From JADJLQ01 sp044227925 (lineage in GTDB: Bacteria; Bacteroidota; Bacteroidia; Chitinophagales; Saprospiraceae), in the NCBI GenBank assembly GCA_044227925.1, contig JBGAVW010000017.1:1-64000 (forward strand): DNA of 64,000 bases, written 5' to 3'. The translations under genes and the position numbers were made by a program. Each line of letters starts with the position of its first letter. The first letter of the stretch is position 1. The notes below the pieces were generated by a model that saw only the letters and a list, made by a program, of their open reading frames with translations, did not search any database and was not told where the DNA came from. Below, piece by piece: positions 31,501-40,096 of the stretch.

Positions 31501-32973
31501 GACGATGATTGCAACACCATCCCGGATGATGTAGCCATTATCACCTGGTATCGCGATTCGGACGGAGACGGTTTCGGAGATATAAATAATACAAAAGACA
31601 GTTGTGGCAAACCTGCTGGATATGTAAGCAATCAATCGGACTGTAATGATCTCAACAATACCATCAATCCTAACGGTAAGGATACCCTTTGTAATGGAAT
31701 AGACGAAGATTGTGATGGCCAATTCGATGAAGATTTTATTTCTGCCCGTTGTATTATTTGTCAGAATGGAGCTTTAAAAAATGCGATTACACTTACTTCG
31801 ATTACAGGACTAGCTCTTAAATCAGTAACTACCAATTCTGCAATAGTATACTGGAAGAAAAATCCTGTTGCAGAGTCGTATACGGTTGAATATAAAGCTG
31901 CCACTACCGGAGCAGCCTGGACACTGGCAGGAAATACATTGGATACTTTCATGGCAATCAATGGCCTTGTACAAAATCAGGTTTATGATTGGAGGGTAAA
32001 AGGAAAATGTGGGGCAGAGTTTTCGCCATACAGTTTAGCTTCATTCAATACACAGATACAACCATGTGCAGAGGCACCGAGTAATCTAAAAGCAAGTCAA
32101 ATTACGTACAATAGTGCATTTATATCCTGGGTAGCCCCACCCTTGGCTACCAACTTTACTATTCAGGTTTACAATGCTAATACAGTACAGTGGATTACTG
32201 TGATTACGACCAATCAGACCAGCTATCTTTGGTCAAATCTTATACCCAAAACCTCCTATAAATGGAGAATTTGGGCAACATGTGGTTCAGTATCGAGCTC
32301 AATAGTACAATCGGAATTCAAAACTATAAGTGCACCCGATCCGGAATGTCCGGGTACGGAAAGTTATGAGCCAAATAATTCTACTGCTCAGGCAAAGCCA
32401 ATCCCTTTTAATACCATTGTAAAAGGAAAAATAAAACAATCTGGTGATGTGGATTATTTCAAATTTACTATTAAACAAAAGGGAGCTATTAAAGCTACCA
32501 TGACTAATTTGCCCGCTGATTTTGATTTATATATTTATTCTAGTAGTGGGGCACTGGCAGCTACTTCAAAAAAATGGATGACTTTGGATGAATCTGTTCA
32601 AGTGACTCTTTCTGCAGGAGATTATTTTGTAAAAATAGTTGCTTTCAATGGAGCGTTTAATGCAGATGATTGTTATTCTCTCATGATAGAACTTATTACG
32701 GCATCCGTGCAATCACTGGAACCAAGATCTAATGCATTTGATGTCGTGGCTTTTCCTAACCCTGTAAAAGATAAATTAAATATTAAAATAATGAGTAGCG
32801 GGAATTCATTTTCGCATATTATAGTAGTCGATGTAAATGGAAAAGTATTGCAAAAAATAAAAACATTTTCTGACCTAAATCAAATAGATCTAAGCAATTT
32901 TGTTAGTGGTACGTACTTTCTGAAAATAATGAATGATACGCAGTATAAAAACATAATAATTTTAAAAGAATAA
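28528..32973 (+). CDS. T9SS-secreted Cys-rich MopE-repeat surface protein
   Basis: 1481 residues. A signal peptide (to about residue 19, LLSAQ) is followed by about 440 residues of parallel beta-helix (repeated NxNSIIWNN and GAGIFIGDA-type turns). Nine tandem repeats of about 66 residues then fill about residues 472-1076. Each has WYRDADGDGFGD, DSC..P.GYVSN..DCND and CNGIDDDCDG.IDEG, the calcium/copper-binding MopE-type motif. Two fibronectin III-like domains (from about 1100 and 1190), a pre-peptidase C-like beta domain (about 1275-1390) and a type A T9SS sorting domain (last 80 residues, VVAFPNPVKDKLNI) complete it. It should be exported and cell-surface anchored. It has a promoter with two palindromic sites and is probably under the LuxR-type regulator encoded nearby. 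Confidence 0.95.
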   Translation: MKKVFLLTISLCIQCLLSAQTIYYVSSTNGNDANSGTSAGSSFKTLKQALYLMNTNSLINDITIYVEKGTYYPATETDPQPGAGTGRDATFLVNNVTGTLKRKILGGYDFNSMTRDPINNPTILDGQGNVNHVMTIIDIGSSAEFELSGFTISNGNGTLERGSFNYPTNSLFVSGKMIPRNEGAGIFIGDAVSTKAKITNCIIRDNHAYVGAGMAMYQSQVDIINCIFDGNRAKKTTPSEQAYPNDGRGGAIFYNNFNQSFTHKVYGSVFYGNKGVASAAIQYSAAGASGKLLILSSNFVHNGNYFDTPSQLFGDYYLIEKESGGSLEMANSIIWNNNNKAGSYDRNLNQSFALLNLAGTVSLIHVFIQHLGDVNNSYTTTYISVEDPQFLDQNNPLGSDGKWMTGDDGLQLKPCGRNTINGIEGMINSAETTYVALLPSIDLFGNKLDLTGRNRKVENLADIGAYETQMSYLSWPDNDGDGYGANIIDQFATRSYCPTPPSGNVTNHSDCDDFNATVYPNAPELCENIDNDCDGVVDDGLIKTRYYRDADIDGYGNPNIFKDTCDLPTGYVSNSADCNDGNASIKPGATEICNGIDDDCDGFRDEGIAIWYRDFDGDGDGDPNVTKDTCAKPNGYVNNLRDCDDHDKFTCTTCLEFCNGKDDNCDGIIDDVPRTTYYKDNDGDLFGDPSIHIDSCRQPAGYVLEGTDCNDNDASIHPNLKESCNGIDDNCNGTIDEGLAVTWYRDADGDGFGDAMNTILSCPQPMGYVSNNSDCDDTSSSINPNGTEVCNGKDDDCNTAIDEGLAITWYQDADGDGYGNLAITKDSCSIPSGYVSNNTDCNDASNAIYPGAQESCNGMDDDCDQSIDEALASKWYRDADGDGFGDINQSKDSCAPPVGYVGNTSDCNDQSSSIKPTGIEICNGTDDNCDGQIDNGLSLTWYRDQDQDGFGNINLAKDSCAQPLGYVSNHTDCNDSDNTIKPTGLEVCNGVDDDCNTIPDDVAIITWYRDSDGDGFGDINNTKDSCGKPAGYVSNQSDCNDLNNTINPNGKDTLCNGIDEDCDGQFDEDFISARCIICQNGALKNAITLTSITGLALKSVTTNSAIVYWKKNPVAESYTVEYKAATTGAAWTLAGNTLDTFMAINGLVQNQVYDWRVKGKCGAEFSPYSLASFNTQIQPCAEAPSNLKASQITYNSAFISWVAPPLATNFTIQVYNANTVQWITVITTNQTSYLWSNLIPKTSYKWRIWATCGSVSSSIVQSEFKTISAPDPECPGTESYEPNNSTAQAKPIPFNTIVKGKIKQSGDVDYFKFTIKQKGAIKATMTNLPADFDLYIYSSSGALAATSKKWMTLDESVQVTLSAGDYFVKIVAFNGAFNADDCYSLMIELITASVQSLEPRSNAFDVVAFPNPVKDKLNIKIMSSGNSFSHIIVVDVNGKVLQKIKTFSDLNQIDLSNFVSGTYFLKIMNDTQYKNIIILKE
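29941..31755 (+). repeat. Nine tandem ~198-bp coding repeats (MopE-type)
   Basis: Nine copies of a ~66-codon unit within the adhesin gene. Units 2 and 4-9 are close in length; unit 3 has a modified Cys segment (TCTTCLEFC) and unit 1 is the most divergent in its first half. Asp- and Asn-rich loops suit divalent-metal binding, and paired Cys suit disulfide bonds. Confidence 0.85.
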
Positions 32974-33008
32974 ACATAAGTAAATCAAAATTTTGAACAA
33001 TACACCAA

Positions 33009-33039
33009 TGCCGTCTATCAGTTGATTCTGATCACGGCA
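33009..33039 (+). terminator. Terminator-like hairpin after the adhesin gene
   Basis: TGCCGT..ATCAG and CTGAT.ACGGCA pair around a short loop, and flanking CCAA/TTGG extends the stem. There is no run of T after it, so it could be a transcript-stabilising stem rather than an intrinsic terminator. It lies 36 bp past the stop of the adhesin gene. Confidence 0.4.
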
Positions 33040-33208
33040 ATTGGTTTAGGGTACGCAAGGAGGGTATTTAAAAAAGGGGAATTCACCCATTTTTCAATCA
33101 CAGAATCTGATGAATGCCTTATACCCAGGCCGCCATTATTCAGAAGAAATTGATTTAGCCTACGTTCAGAGTCTATCAAATTATAATCAATAATTATTAC
33201 ATTTACTC

Positions 33209-34162
33209 ATGCTATCAATTAAAATTTTAAAAACCAATTACTTATTTACGGTACTATTTTCTTTGTCTCTTCTACCTATCATTAATGCGCAGGATGGTAC
33301 TATATACCCACTTCAGGCACCACCAGAGCCAAATGCCATTTTACTCGGCACAGGAGGTGTAGAAAACCAACCTGCCTCCGAGAGCTGGTTTCGCCAATGG
33401 GGGGATCCCATGGCTAGAAATATCACTACGGCTACACTCACCCCATTTTTACCGGCACCCGGTAAAGGAAATGGTGCTGCCGTGATAGTCGCACCTGGCG
33501 GTGGATTCAGATGGCTCTCCATGGGCAATGAAGGTTGGGAAGTTGCAGAAGCATTGGCCAAACAAGGCATAGCCGCATTTGTACTCAAATACAGGTTACA
33601 CCCTACACCTGAATCACTTGAGGATTTTAAAGCATGGATGAATCGTCCCCGGCCTGTTCCGGCTCCAAATTCAGATTCTTCCAGGACAGCAGCGAGTCCG
33701 CGACCACCTCAGCAAGATCTAACCAACCAACTTAAAGATGCAGAAGCAGCATATGCCATGATCATAAACCGGGCAAAAGAATGGGGAGTAGATACCAACA
33801 GAATAGGCATGATTGGCTTTTCTGCAGGTGCTGGACTGACAATGCATTCGACCCTGAATTCAAAAACCATGAAGCTTGCCTTTATAGGTCCTATCTATGG
33901 CGGTATGGGCCCTGTGGAGGTACCCAAAAATGCACCACCGATGTTTAATGTAATAGCGAGCGATGACTTTCTGTTCAGGGGACAGTTTGGTGTCATAGAT
34001 TCCTGGTTTAAAGCAGGTATACCCGTGGAGTTTCATTTATATCAGAATGGTGGCCACGGTTTTGGCCTGGGCAATCCCAACAGGACAAGCAATCGTTGGT
34101 TTGATGCATTTACCCATTGGTTAAATGTAAATGGTTTTCTAAAAACAAAGGAAACAAAGTGA
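33209..34162 (+). CDS. Exported alpha/beta hydrolase (carbohydrate-esterase-like)
   Basis: 317 residues. The signal peptide spans about residues 1-27 (FTVLFSLSLLPIINAQ). The hydrolase has the oxyanion segment VIVAPGGGFRWLSM, KYRLHPTP, the nucleophile in IGFSAGAGL (GxSxG), Asp in IASDDFLFR and His in NGGHGFGL. This is the BD-FAE/xylan-esterase type seen in polysaccharide-use loci. The middle has a Pro-rich insertion (PRPVPAPNSDSSRTAASPRPP, shortened here). It is probably periplasmic and may deacylate plant or algal glycans, but the substrate is unknown. The gene stands alone. Confidence 0.9.
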   Translation: MLSIKILKTNYLFTVLFSLSLLPIINAQDGTIYPLQAPPEPNAILLGTGGVENQPASESWFRQWGDPMARNITTATLTPFLPAPGKGNGAAVIVAPGGGFRWLSMGNEGWEVAEALAKQGIAAFVLKYRLHPTPESLEDFKAWMNRPRPVPAPNSDSSRTAASPRPPQQDLTNQLKDAEAAYAMIINRAKEWGVDTNRIGMIGFSAGAGLTMHSTLNSKTMKLAFIGPIYGGMGPVEVPKNAPPMFNVIASDDFLFRGQFGVIDSWFKAGIPVEFHLYQNGGHGFGLGNPNRTSNRWFDAFTHWLNVNGFLKTKETK

Positions 34163-34214
34163 TACAGAGTTGTTATAGTTAGTAAATAATTCTGGTAATC
34201 TTTACCTTCGATAC

Positions 34215-34643
34215 ATGAAACTGCAATTTTTCTTTGTTTTTATTTTATTTTCTTTATCCACTTTTTCTCAGAGCAGGACTGAAAAACTCATTCTTGAAAA
34301 ATGCAAAGAGAAATTTGAATATATGAACCCAAAGGACATTGATAAAATTGCTTCAATGCTCGATGACAGATTGGTATATATTCACTCCAATGGTAATACG
34401 GAATCGAAAACTCAGTTGATTCAAAATGTAAAAACCGGTAAATGGAAGGTAAAGTCTGTAGAGTTTAGAGACATCAATGTTAGAGTTTATAAAAATAATT
34501 TTGCAATACTGGTTGGCAAAGGGCTTTTTCATGTCGAAGTCAACGGCGAACCAATAGATACCGATTTGTATTTCACCGAATTCTGGACTCATGTCAAAGA
34601 AGGCTGGTTATTGGCCAGCAGGCATGCTTCTAAAATAATTTAA
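34215..34643 (+). CDS. Exported NTF2-like (DUF4440-type) protein
   Basis: 142 residues with a signal peptide (MKLQFFFVFILFSLSTFSQ). The remainder is the cone-shaped SnoaL/NTF2 fold: helix KCKEKFEYMNPKDIDKIASML, strand DDRLVYIHSNGN, then ESKTQLIQNVKTG, and the end FTEFWTHVKEGWLLASRHAS, typical of DUF4440. No catalytic residue is evident, and family members range from ligand binders to small enzymes. It lies 17 bp upstream of folB, but the contents do not suggest a shared role. Confidence 0.85.
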   Translation: MKLQFFFVFILFSLSTFSQSRTEKLILEKCKEKFEYMNPKDIDKIASMLDDRLVYIHSNGNTESKTQLIQNVKTGKWKVKSVEFRDINVRVYKNNFAILVGKGLFHVEVNGEPIDTDLYFTEFWTHVKEGWLLASRHASKII

Positions 34644-34660
34644 TAGATAAAAAATACAAC

Positions 34661-35017
34661 ATGAGCCAGGATATCATAGGTATCGAAGGAATTAAAATAT
34701 ACGCCTACCATGGATATTATGAATTGGAACAAAAAATGGGTAAAGAATTTATAGTTGATATTTACCTCACTCTTGATTTGAATGTTTCTGGCGAGTCCGA
34801 TACCATAAAAGATACTTTTAATTATGAGCAGGCTATCGTAATATGCAGGCAGGAAATGGAGATCAAATCAAAACTATTGGAGCATGTAGCTCACAGGATA
34901 GCAAATAAGATAAAAGCCGCTTCTTCATCAGTAGTAAAAGTCACTGTGCGCATAAGTAAACCACAACCTCTACTTCCTATTCAAATCAACCGTTTTTTTG
35001 TAGAAGTTAATGTATGA
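34661..35017 (+). CDS. folB: Dihydroneopterin aldolase
   Basis: 118 residues, the usual length. It begins IIGIEGIKIYAYHGYYELEQKMGKEF, with the conserved Glu and Tyr of the pterin pocket. It ends in VTVRISKPQPLLP, carrying the catalytic Lys. The enzyme splits 7,8-dihydroneopterin into 6-hydroxymethyl-dihydropterin and glycolaldehyde in folate synthesis. No other folate gene is present in the window. It follows the NTF2-like gene by 17 bp. Confidence 0.93.
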   Translation: MSQDIIGIEGIKIYAYHGYYELEQKMGKEFIVDIYLTLDLNVSGESDTIKDTFNYEQAIVICRQEMEIKSKLLEHVAHRIANKIKAASSSVVKVTVRISKPQPLLPIQINRFFVEVNV

Positions 35018-35177
35018 TTGTAATTATAAATCAAGGCAGGTAAAAGGCTGAAGTAGTACACCCATTAACTAATCAAAAGCATAAATCCGTTTAATTATCC
35101 TTAACTTTCACAATCTTAATATTTTTATAACTAACTATTCCCCTTATATGGCGTTGATTAAATCAAAATACGATCTA

Positions 35178-35882
35178 ATGAAAAAATTATTGACTTTGGT
35201 ATTGTTGATGAGTATGGCTTCCTGTGCTGAATTGCAAAACCTGAAATTGCCTAATATTGGCACCGGCCTTAGTGTGGAAGAAATAGGCGGCGGACTAAAA
35301 GAAGCTTTAAATAATGGTATCAGTAAAGGCGCTGATCTGCTGAGCCAACTCGATGGGTATTACAAAAGCCCTTATAAGATATTTTTACCGGCCGAAGTCA
35401 CCAAAGTCACTGATAAATTGAAGGTGATCCCCGGATTTAGTGATGCGGAAGAAAAACTCACATTAAGAGTAAACCGCGCGGCAGAGCTGGCCGCTCAAAA
35501 AGCAAAACCCATATTTGTAAAAGCAATCAAAGAAATGACTTTTCGCGATGCTACCAATATTTTGATGGGTGCGGATACCGCAGCTACCGGGTACCTCAGG
35601 GAAAAAACATTTCAGTCATTGTATTCCGAGTTCCAGCCTATCGTATTAAATGCATTAAATGAAGTACATGCAGCTGATTATTGGGAGACAGCCGTGACAG
35701 CATATAATAAAATACCATTGGTAAAAAAGACTAATCCCAAACTGGATGACTATGCTACCAATGAAGCACTCAAAGGATTGTTTACTATGATAGCCAAAGA
35801 GGAAATTGGCATTCGTAAAGACATAAGCCTGCGAACTACAGATCTGCTCAAAAAAGTATTTGCCAAACAGGATAGGAAATAA
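35178..35882 (+). CDS. DUF4197-family lipoprotein
   Basis: About 234 residues from the ATG at 35178. The signal (MKKLLTLVLLMSMASC) ends in a lipobox MASC. The mature region is largely helical and matches the DUF4197 pattern: GLKEALNNGISKGADLLSQLDGYYKSPYKI, then FRDATNILMGADTAATGYLREKTF. Members are widespread in Gram-negatives; the function is unknown. The longer frame from 35148 would add ten residues and break the signal, so I rejected that start. No neighbouring gene offers a hint. Confidence 0.88.
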   Translation: MKKLLTLVLLMSMASCAELQNLKLPNIGTGLSVEEIGGGLKEALNNGISKGADLLSQLDGYYKSPYKIFLPAEVTKVTDKLKVIPGFSDAEEKLTLRVNRAAELAAQKAKPIFVKAIKEMTFRDATNILMGADTAATGYLREKTFQSLYSEFQPIVLNALNEVHAADYWETAVTAYNKIPLVKKTNPKLDDYATNEALKGLFTMIAKEEIGIRKDISLRTTDLLKKVFAKQDRK

Positions 35883-35945
35883 TGTATAATGCTGAAGAAC
35901 GGATACTATAAAACCTTCTCATAGAAAGGGTGGCTATTTGTTTGA

Positions 35946-36884
35946 TCATCTTCCCTCCATCAATACCGAACCTTTTGTATTAATCCTGCCTACATGAATG
36001 TCATGTGGTACCTTGATTTCGTTCATCACTTCTTTGATAGCGAGCGCCACTTTTTCGATAGTTTCTTTTCCTTTAGCCAAAGAGAATATGGCCGGACCTG
36101 CTCCTGAAATAGAACTGGTAATAGCACCGGCACCATAAGCTGCGTTCTTTACCTTAGATAAAAACGGAATCAATCGTGCCCGCTGAGGCTCGATAACTAC
36201 ATCTACCAATGACCGGGACATCATCTCCCAATCACCCCGGTACAACCCGGCTACCAGTGCACCCATATTGGCTGTTTGTTGAATAAATTGTTTCATAGGT
36301 ATTTCCGGTGTAAGAATGCCTCGGGCTTCTTTGGTCAGTATAGTAATGTGAGGGAATAACAACGCATAATACAGGTCAGCCGGTACGGGCAATTGGATCA
36401 CATCTGCAGGTGACAAGGATCGAATCAATACCAGACCACCTAATAAAGAGGGTGCTACATTATCAGCATGGACTGCGCCATCAGCAGCTTGCTCACCTTT
36501 TACTGCAAATTCCAGTAAATCTGCTTTACGAAAAGGATCTCCTAATAATGCATTAGCAGCTACCAATGCAGCAGCCGCACTGGCAGCGCTGGAACCCATG
36601 CCGGTTCCCACTGGCATTTTCTTTATGATATCGAGGCCAATACCCATGGTTTTCTCACCTAAGGCATCGAGCATGGCCTGCACAGCAACGGATGCGGTAT
36701 TCAACCTGGCATCCATAGGTATTTTTTCATGGTTAGTGGATAATATGGTCACGCCGGGGGTAGGATGATAACCGGCAATTACTTCATCACCAGGTGCTTC
36801 CATAGCAAAACCAAGTACATCAAATCCCACACATATATTTGACACCGTGGCCGGTGCGTATGCTTTTTTTCTTTCAATAGCCAT
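35946..36884 (-). CDS. thrB: Homoserine kinase
   Basis: 312 residues from the ATG at 36884. This GHMP-kinase starts KKAYAPATVSNICVGFDVLGFA and has the ATP loop MPVGTGMGSSAASAAAALVAAN near residue 85 and a late SGAGPAIFSL loop. It phosphorylates homoserine in threonine synthesis. The frame extending to 36944 would add 20 residues of unlikely sequence. In many Bacteroidota thrB lies beside thrA and thrC; neither is in this window. Confidence 0.93.
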   Translation of the reverse strand: MAIERKKAYAPATVSNICVGFDVLGFAMEAPGDEVIAGYHPTPGVTILSTNHEKIPMDARLNTASVAVQAMLDALGEKTMGIGLDIIKKMPVGTGMGSSAASAAAALVAANALLGDPFRKADLLEFAVKGEQAADGAVHADNVAPSLLGGLVLIRSLSPADVIQLPVPADLYYALLFPHITILTKEARGILTPEIPMKQFIQQTANMGALVAGLYRGDWEMMSRSLVDVVIEPQRARLIPFLSKVKNAAYGAGAITSSISGAGPAIFSLAKGKETIEKVALAIKEVMNEIKVPHDIHVGRINTKGSVLMEGR

Positions 36885-37010
36885 ATACTGATATTCCAGC
36901 TTGTAAAATGAGGTGCAAATATAACCCGTATCTCCGTATATCAATTAAGGTGAGGATACATCTGTCATTTGCAAAATATCCACTTACATTTACCATTCTA
37001 AATAGTAGTT

Positions 37011-37433
37011 TTGGAAACCTGGATCATATACGCCATTCTTTCGATGGTCTTTGCAGGCCTGACTTCTGTACTGGCTAAATATGGCCTACAAAACATCAAT
37101 CCTGATCTGGGCCTGGGCATCCGCACTACCACCATATTTTTTCTGATAGTAGGTTTTAACCTGGTCACGGATAAACTGAAAGATCTGCCGCTACTTCATT
37201 CCCGTCAATTATTTCTTTTAATACTTTCGGGTATCACCACCACTTTTAGTTGGATTTTTTATTATCGTGCTATGAAAGACGGTTTGGTATCCTACGTGGC
37301 AGCTATCGATAAAGCGAGTATTATCATCACCTTGGTACTATCTTTTATTTTATTAAAAGAGCCAATGACTCCCAAAATCATTATCGGAGGATCATTGATA
37401 TTTGTTGGAATGTTGATATTGATATGGAAATAG
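37011..37433 (+). CDS. EamA-family half-size membrane transporter
   Basis: 140 residues with five hydrophobic helices, ending in a GxxLIFVGMLILI helix. This is a half-length EamA/DMT protein that should work as a dimer, as its inverted twin halves are found fused in larger transporters. The start is TTG at 37011, directly after TAGTTTTGG, as no ATG gives a full first helix. RAMKDGLVSYVAAIDKASIIITLVLS, with the conserved Asp and Lys in the fourth helix, fits the family. The TonB receptor gene begins within its last codons or shortly after. Confidence 0.8.
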   Translation: METWIIYAILSMVFAGLTSVLAKYGLQNINPDLGLGIRTTTIFFLIVGFNLVTDKLKDLPLLHSRQLFLLILSGITTTFSWIFYYRAMKDGLVSYVAAIDKASIIITLVLSFILLKEPMTPKIIIGGSLIFVGMLILIWK

Positions 37434-37465
37434 GAACTCTAATGCTTAGTCTCAGGATTGCAATC

Positions 37466-39865
37466 ATGCGTTATTTAATTCAATTATTTTTTTTAGTTCT
37501 GGCAAGTACGGTTTATAGCCAATCCAGGCCAATTACAATTTCAGGACTAGTAATAGAAAATTCCAATCAGTCTCCTTTATCCTTTTTAAATGTGGTGCTA
37601 AAAACAGCAACAGATAGTGCATTTGTCACCGGTACAGTGACTAACGAATTGGGAAGATTTTCATTGTATAATGTCAAATCCGGTGAATATTACCTCGAAA
37701 TATCAATGTTAGGATATTCAAGAAAATTATGGCCCCTTTACGTTGGTTCCTCTTCTGAATTTTTAGACATAGGTACTGTGGTACTCGAACAAACCTTTGA
37801 ATTACTAAAAGAAGTACAAGTGACTGCAACTCAGGATGAGGTCTCGGGAAAATTGGATAAAAAAACGTATTCGGCGGCAGATTATTTTAGTCTTAGCGGA
37901 GGCTCAGTTTTACAATCATTACAAGGTTTGCCTGGTATTACTATACAGGATGGTAAAATATTATTGAGAGGTAATGATAAAGTTGCCATACTGCTTGACA
38001 ATAAACAAACAGCCCTGACGGGATTTGGCAATCAATCTGGGCTTGATCATTTGCCATCATCATCCATAGATAAAATTGAAATTATAAATAATCCATCCTC
38101 CAAATACGATGCTAATGGAAATGGTGGAATTATCAATATAATCATGAAGAAAAGCAACCAGGATGGATGGACCGGCAAAGTGGGTTTCGCTTCAGGTGCA
38201 GGTGCGCTATGGGAAAGAAAGGAAAATTTACCTATGATAAGACCACAATACAGAATTACCCCGAAAATAAATCCCTCTCTATCTTTAAATTACAGAAAAG
38301 GTCAAACCAACTTTTACCTCCAGGCTGATGATTTATATACTCAGACATTAAATAAAAACGAATTTGTAACCCGTACATATGCAAATAAGGATGTAATACT
38401 TCATCAACTAAAACGTAACAGGAATACTAATTTTCTAAATACTAAAGCTGGACTGGATTGGAATATAAATAGTCAAAATGCGATCACTGCCTCTGCTTTC
38501 TATGGAAGTGAAAAAATTGCAGACCGTGGAGACCAACCATTTTTTAATTCATCCCTTTCCGAAAGAATCAGGCTCTGGCAATTTCTCGAGGATGAATTAA
38601 AGACTACCATCATGGCCAGTACTTCCTTTCAGCATAAGTATTCCCAACCAGGTCATTTACTCAATTTGGGTTTTAATTATACGTTCCACAGAGAAAATGA
38701 AAAGTATTTTTTTGACAATATTCTTCCTACCTACTCAGGTAAAGATGCCTTCAAACTTATATCGGATGAGCGTGTGATCGATTTTTCTATAGATTATATT
38801 AAACCATTGCAGCATGGCCGAATAGAATCGGGGTTAAAATTAAGAAAGCGGGACATCCCTACTGATATGAATTTTATTCCCGGATTGAATTCCCCTCTGG
38901 ATGTAAATGCCGGTGGAAAAGCTACTTACAGTGAGATCATACCTGCGGTCTACGGTAATTATGTATATGAAAATAGAAAATTTGAAACGGAACTGGGTTT
39001 ACGAATAGAGTATGCAGACCTCAGATATAAAGTAGACCCCAATCACAATACGTATAAAAGCGATGGCTATAAATACAGCCAACCTTTCCCCAATTTGAGA
39101 TTTGCATATAAAATAAATGATTTACACAAACTCTCCGTATTCTTTAGCAGAAGGGTAGACAGGCCAAATGAAGTAGATATCCGGGTATTTCCAAAGTACG
39201 ATGATGCAGAAATCATCAAAGTAGGTAATCCTGCACTGAAACCACAGTTTACAAATTCGATGGAGTTGGGATATAAAGCCAGTAAAACATCAGGTTACTT
39301 TTATACAGCTGTATATCATCGATTTGTTGATGGTACGATTACACGAATATCCAGCATTGTGGATAATAGCAGACTGATTTATGCCATTTTTCAGAATGCG
39401 GGCAAAAGTTCCAATACAGGTATGGAGTTTATATGGACTATAAGTATTAAAAAGTACACTTTTAATCTTAATTTGAATGGATACAAAAATATAATTAATG
39501 CATTTAGTGTGGCAAATAAATATCCAGTACCTCATTCCTTTTCGGCTGAAAAGCAAACCGCTTTCTCTGGTAATATAAAATGGATTAATTCTCTAAAATT
39601 GAAAAAAGATTGGGATGTTCAAGTCATATTAAATTACCTGGCGCCTGACATTCTGCCACAGGGAAAGATAGATGCAAGGCATGCTGTGGATTTTGGATTG
39701 AGAAAGAATTTTAACAAAGGTAAAGAGGAGTTTTTTATCAATGCCTCAGATATATTTAATACCATGATTATACGTAAGACCATAAAAGGTAATGGGTTTG
39801 ATTATGTGAGTACGGATTATTATGAAACTCAGGTATTCCGTATTGGATATAATTACAAATTTTAA
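37466..39865 (+). CDS. TonB-dependent outer-membrane receptor with carboxypeptidase-like N-domain
   Basis: About 799 residues. A signal peptide (MRYLIQLFFLVLASTVYSQ) is followed by a CarboxypepD_reg-like sandwich (ITISGLVIENSNQSPLSF), a plug domain (QSLQGLPGITIQDGKILLRGNDKVAILLDNK) and a beta-barrel ending in the aromatic terminus (FRIGYNYKF). It belongs to the beta-barrel group that lacks a SusD partner. No TonB box can be picked with confidence. The ATG at 37424 is in the EamA gene and would put hydrophilic residues before the signal; I prefer 37466. The transported compound is unknown. Confidence 0.9.
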   Translation: MRYLIQLFFLVLASTVYSQSRPITISGLVIENSNQSPLSFLNVVLKTATDSAFVTGTVTNELGRFSLYNVKSGEYYLEISMLGYSRKLWPLYVGSSSEFLDIGTVVLEQTFELLKEVQVTATQDEVSGKLDKKTYSAADYFSLSGGSVLQSLQGLPGITIQDGKILLRGNDKVAILLDNKQTALTGFGNQSGLDHLPSSSIDKIEIINNPSSKYDANGNGGIINIIMKKSNQDGWTGKVGFASGAGALWERKENLPMIRPQYRITPKINPSLSLNYRKGQTNFYLQADDLYTQTLNKNEFVTRTYANKDVILHQLKRNRNTNFLNTKAGLDWNINSQNAITASAFYGSEKIADRGDQPFFNSSLSERIRLWQFLEDELKTTIMASTSFQHKYSQPGHLLNLGFNYTFHRENEKYFFDNILPTYSGKDAFKLISDERVIDFSIDYIKPLQHGRIESGLKLRKRDIPTDMNFIPGLNSPLDVNAGGKATYSEIIPAVYGNYVYENRKFETELGLRIEYADLRYKVDPNHNTYKSDGYKYSQPFPNLRFAYKINDLHKLSVFFSRRVDRPNEVDIRVFPKYDDAEIIKVGNPALKPQFTNSMELGYKASKTSGYFYTAVYHRFVDGTITRISSIVDNSRLIYAIFQNAGKSSNTGMEFIWTISIKKYTFNLNLNGYKNIINAFSVANKYPVPHSFSAEKQTAFSGNIKWINSLKLKKDWDVQVILNYLAPDILPQGKIDARHAVDFGLRKNFNKGKEEFFINASDIFNTMIIRKTIKGNGFDYVSTDYYETQVFRIGYNYKF

Positions 39866-40096
39866 ACATATTAGAAAGCCAATTGATTATTAAATAGCTG
39901 AAATGGCGAAAGAAAGTACAGGTACAGTAGCTAAGTTGGTATTCTGTTTTTTGACATTTCCATTTTTTGTCTTGAGTTAAACAATACGCTTTCCATAAAT
40001 TTTAATGGATTAGTTAAATAATAGTACGCTTCTTTCGCTCTTTTTATTTCTTCCCTTCTCCCTTTTCATTACTTTTGATGAAAATCTTATGATCTA

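Noticed and set aside
30226..31722. Several antisense frames of 60-150 codons in the adhesin gene
   Set aside because: They mirror the Asp/Asn-rich coding repeats, with Ile/Val-rich products that repeat with the same period; none has independent support.
29941..31755. Regular repeats suggesting a CRISPR array
   Set aside because: The period is about 198 bp, in frame with the adhesin gene, and the units vary as coding repeats do. No cas genes are nearby.
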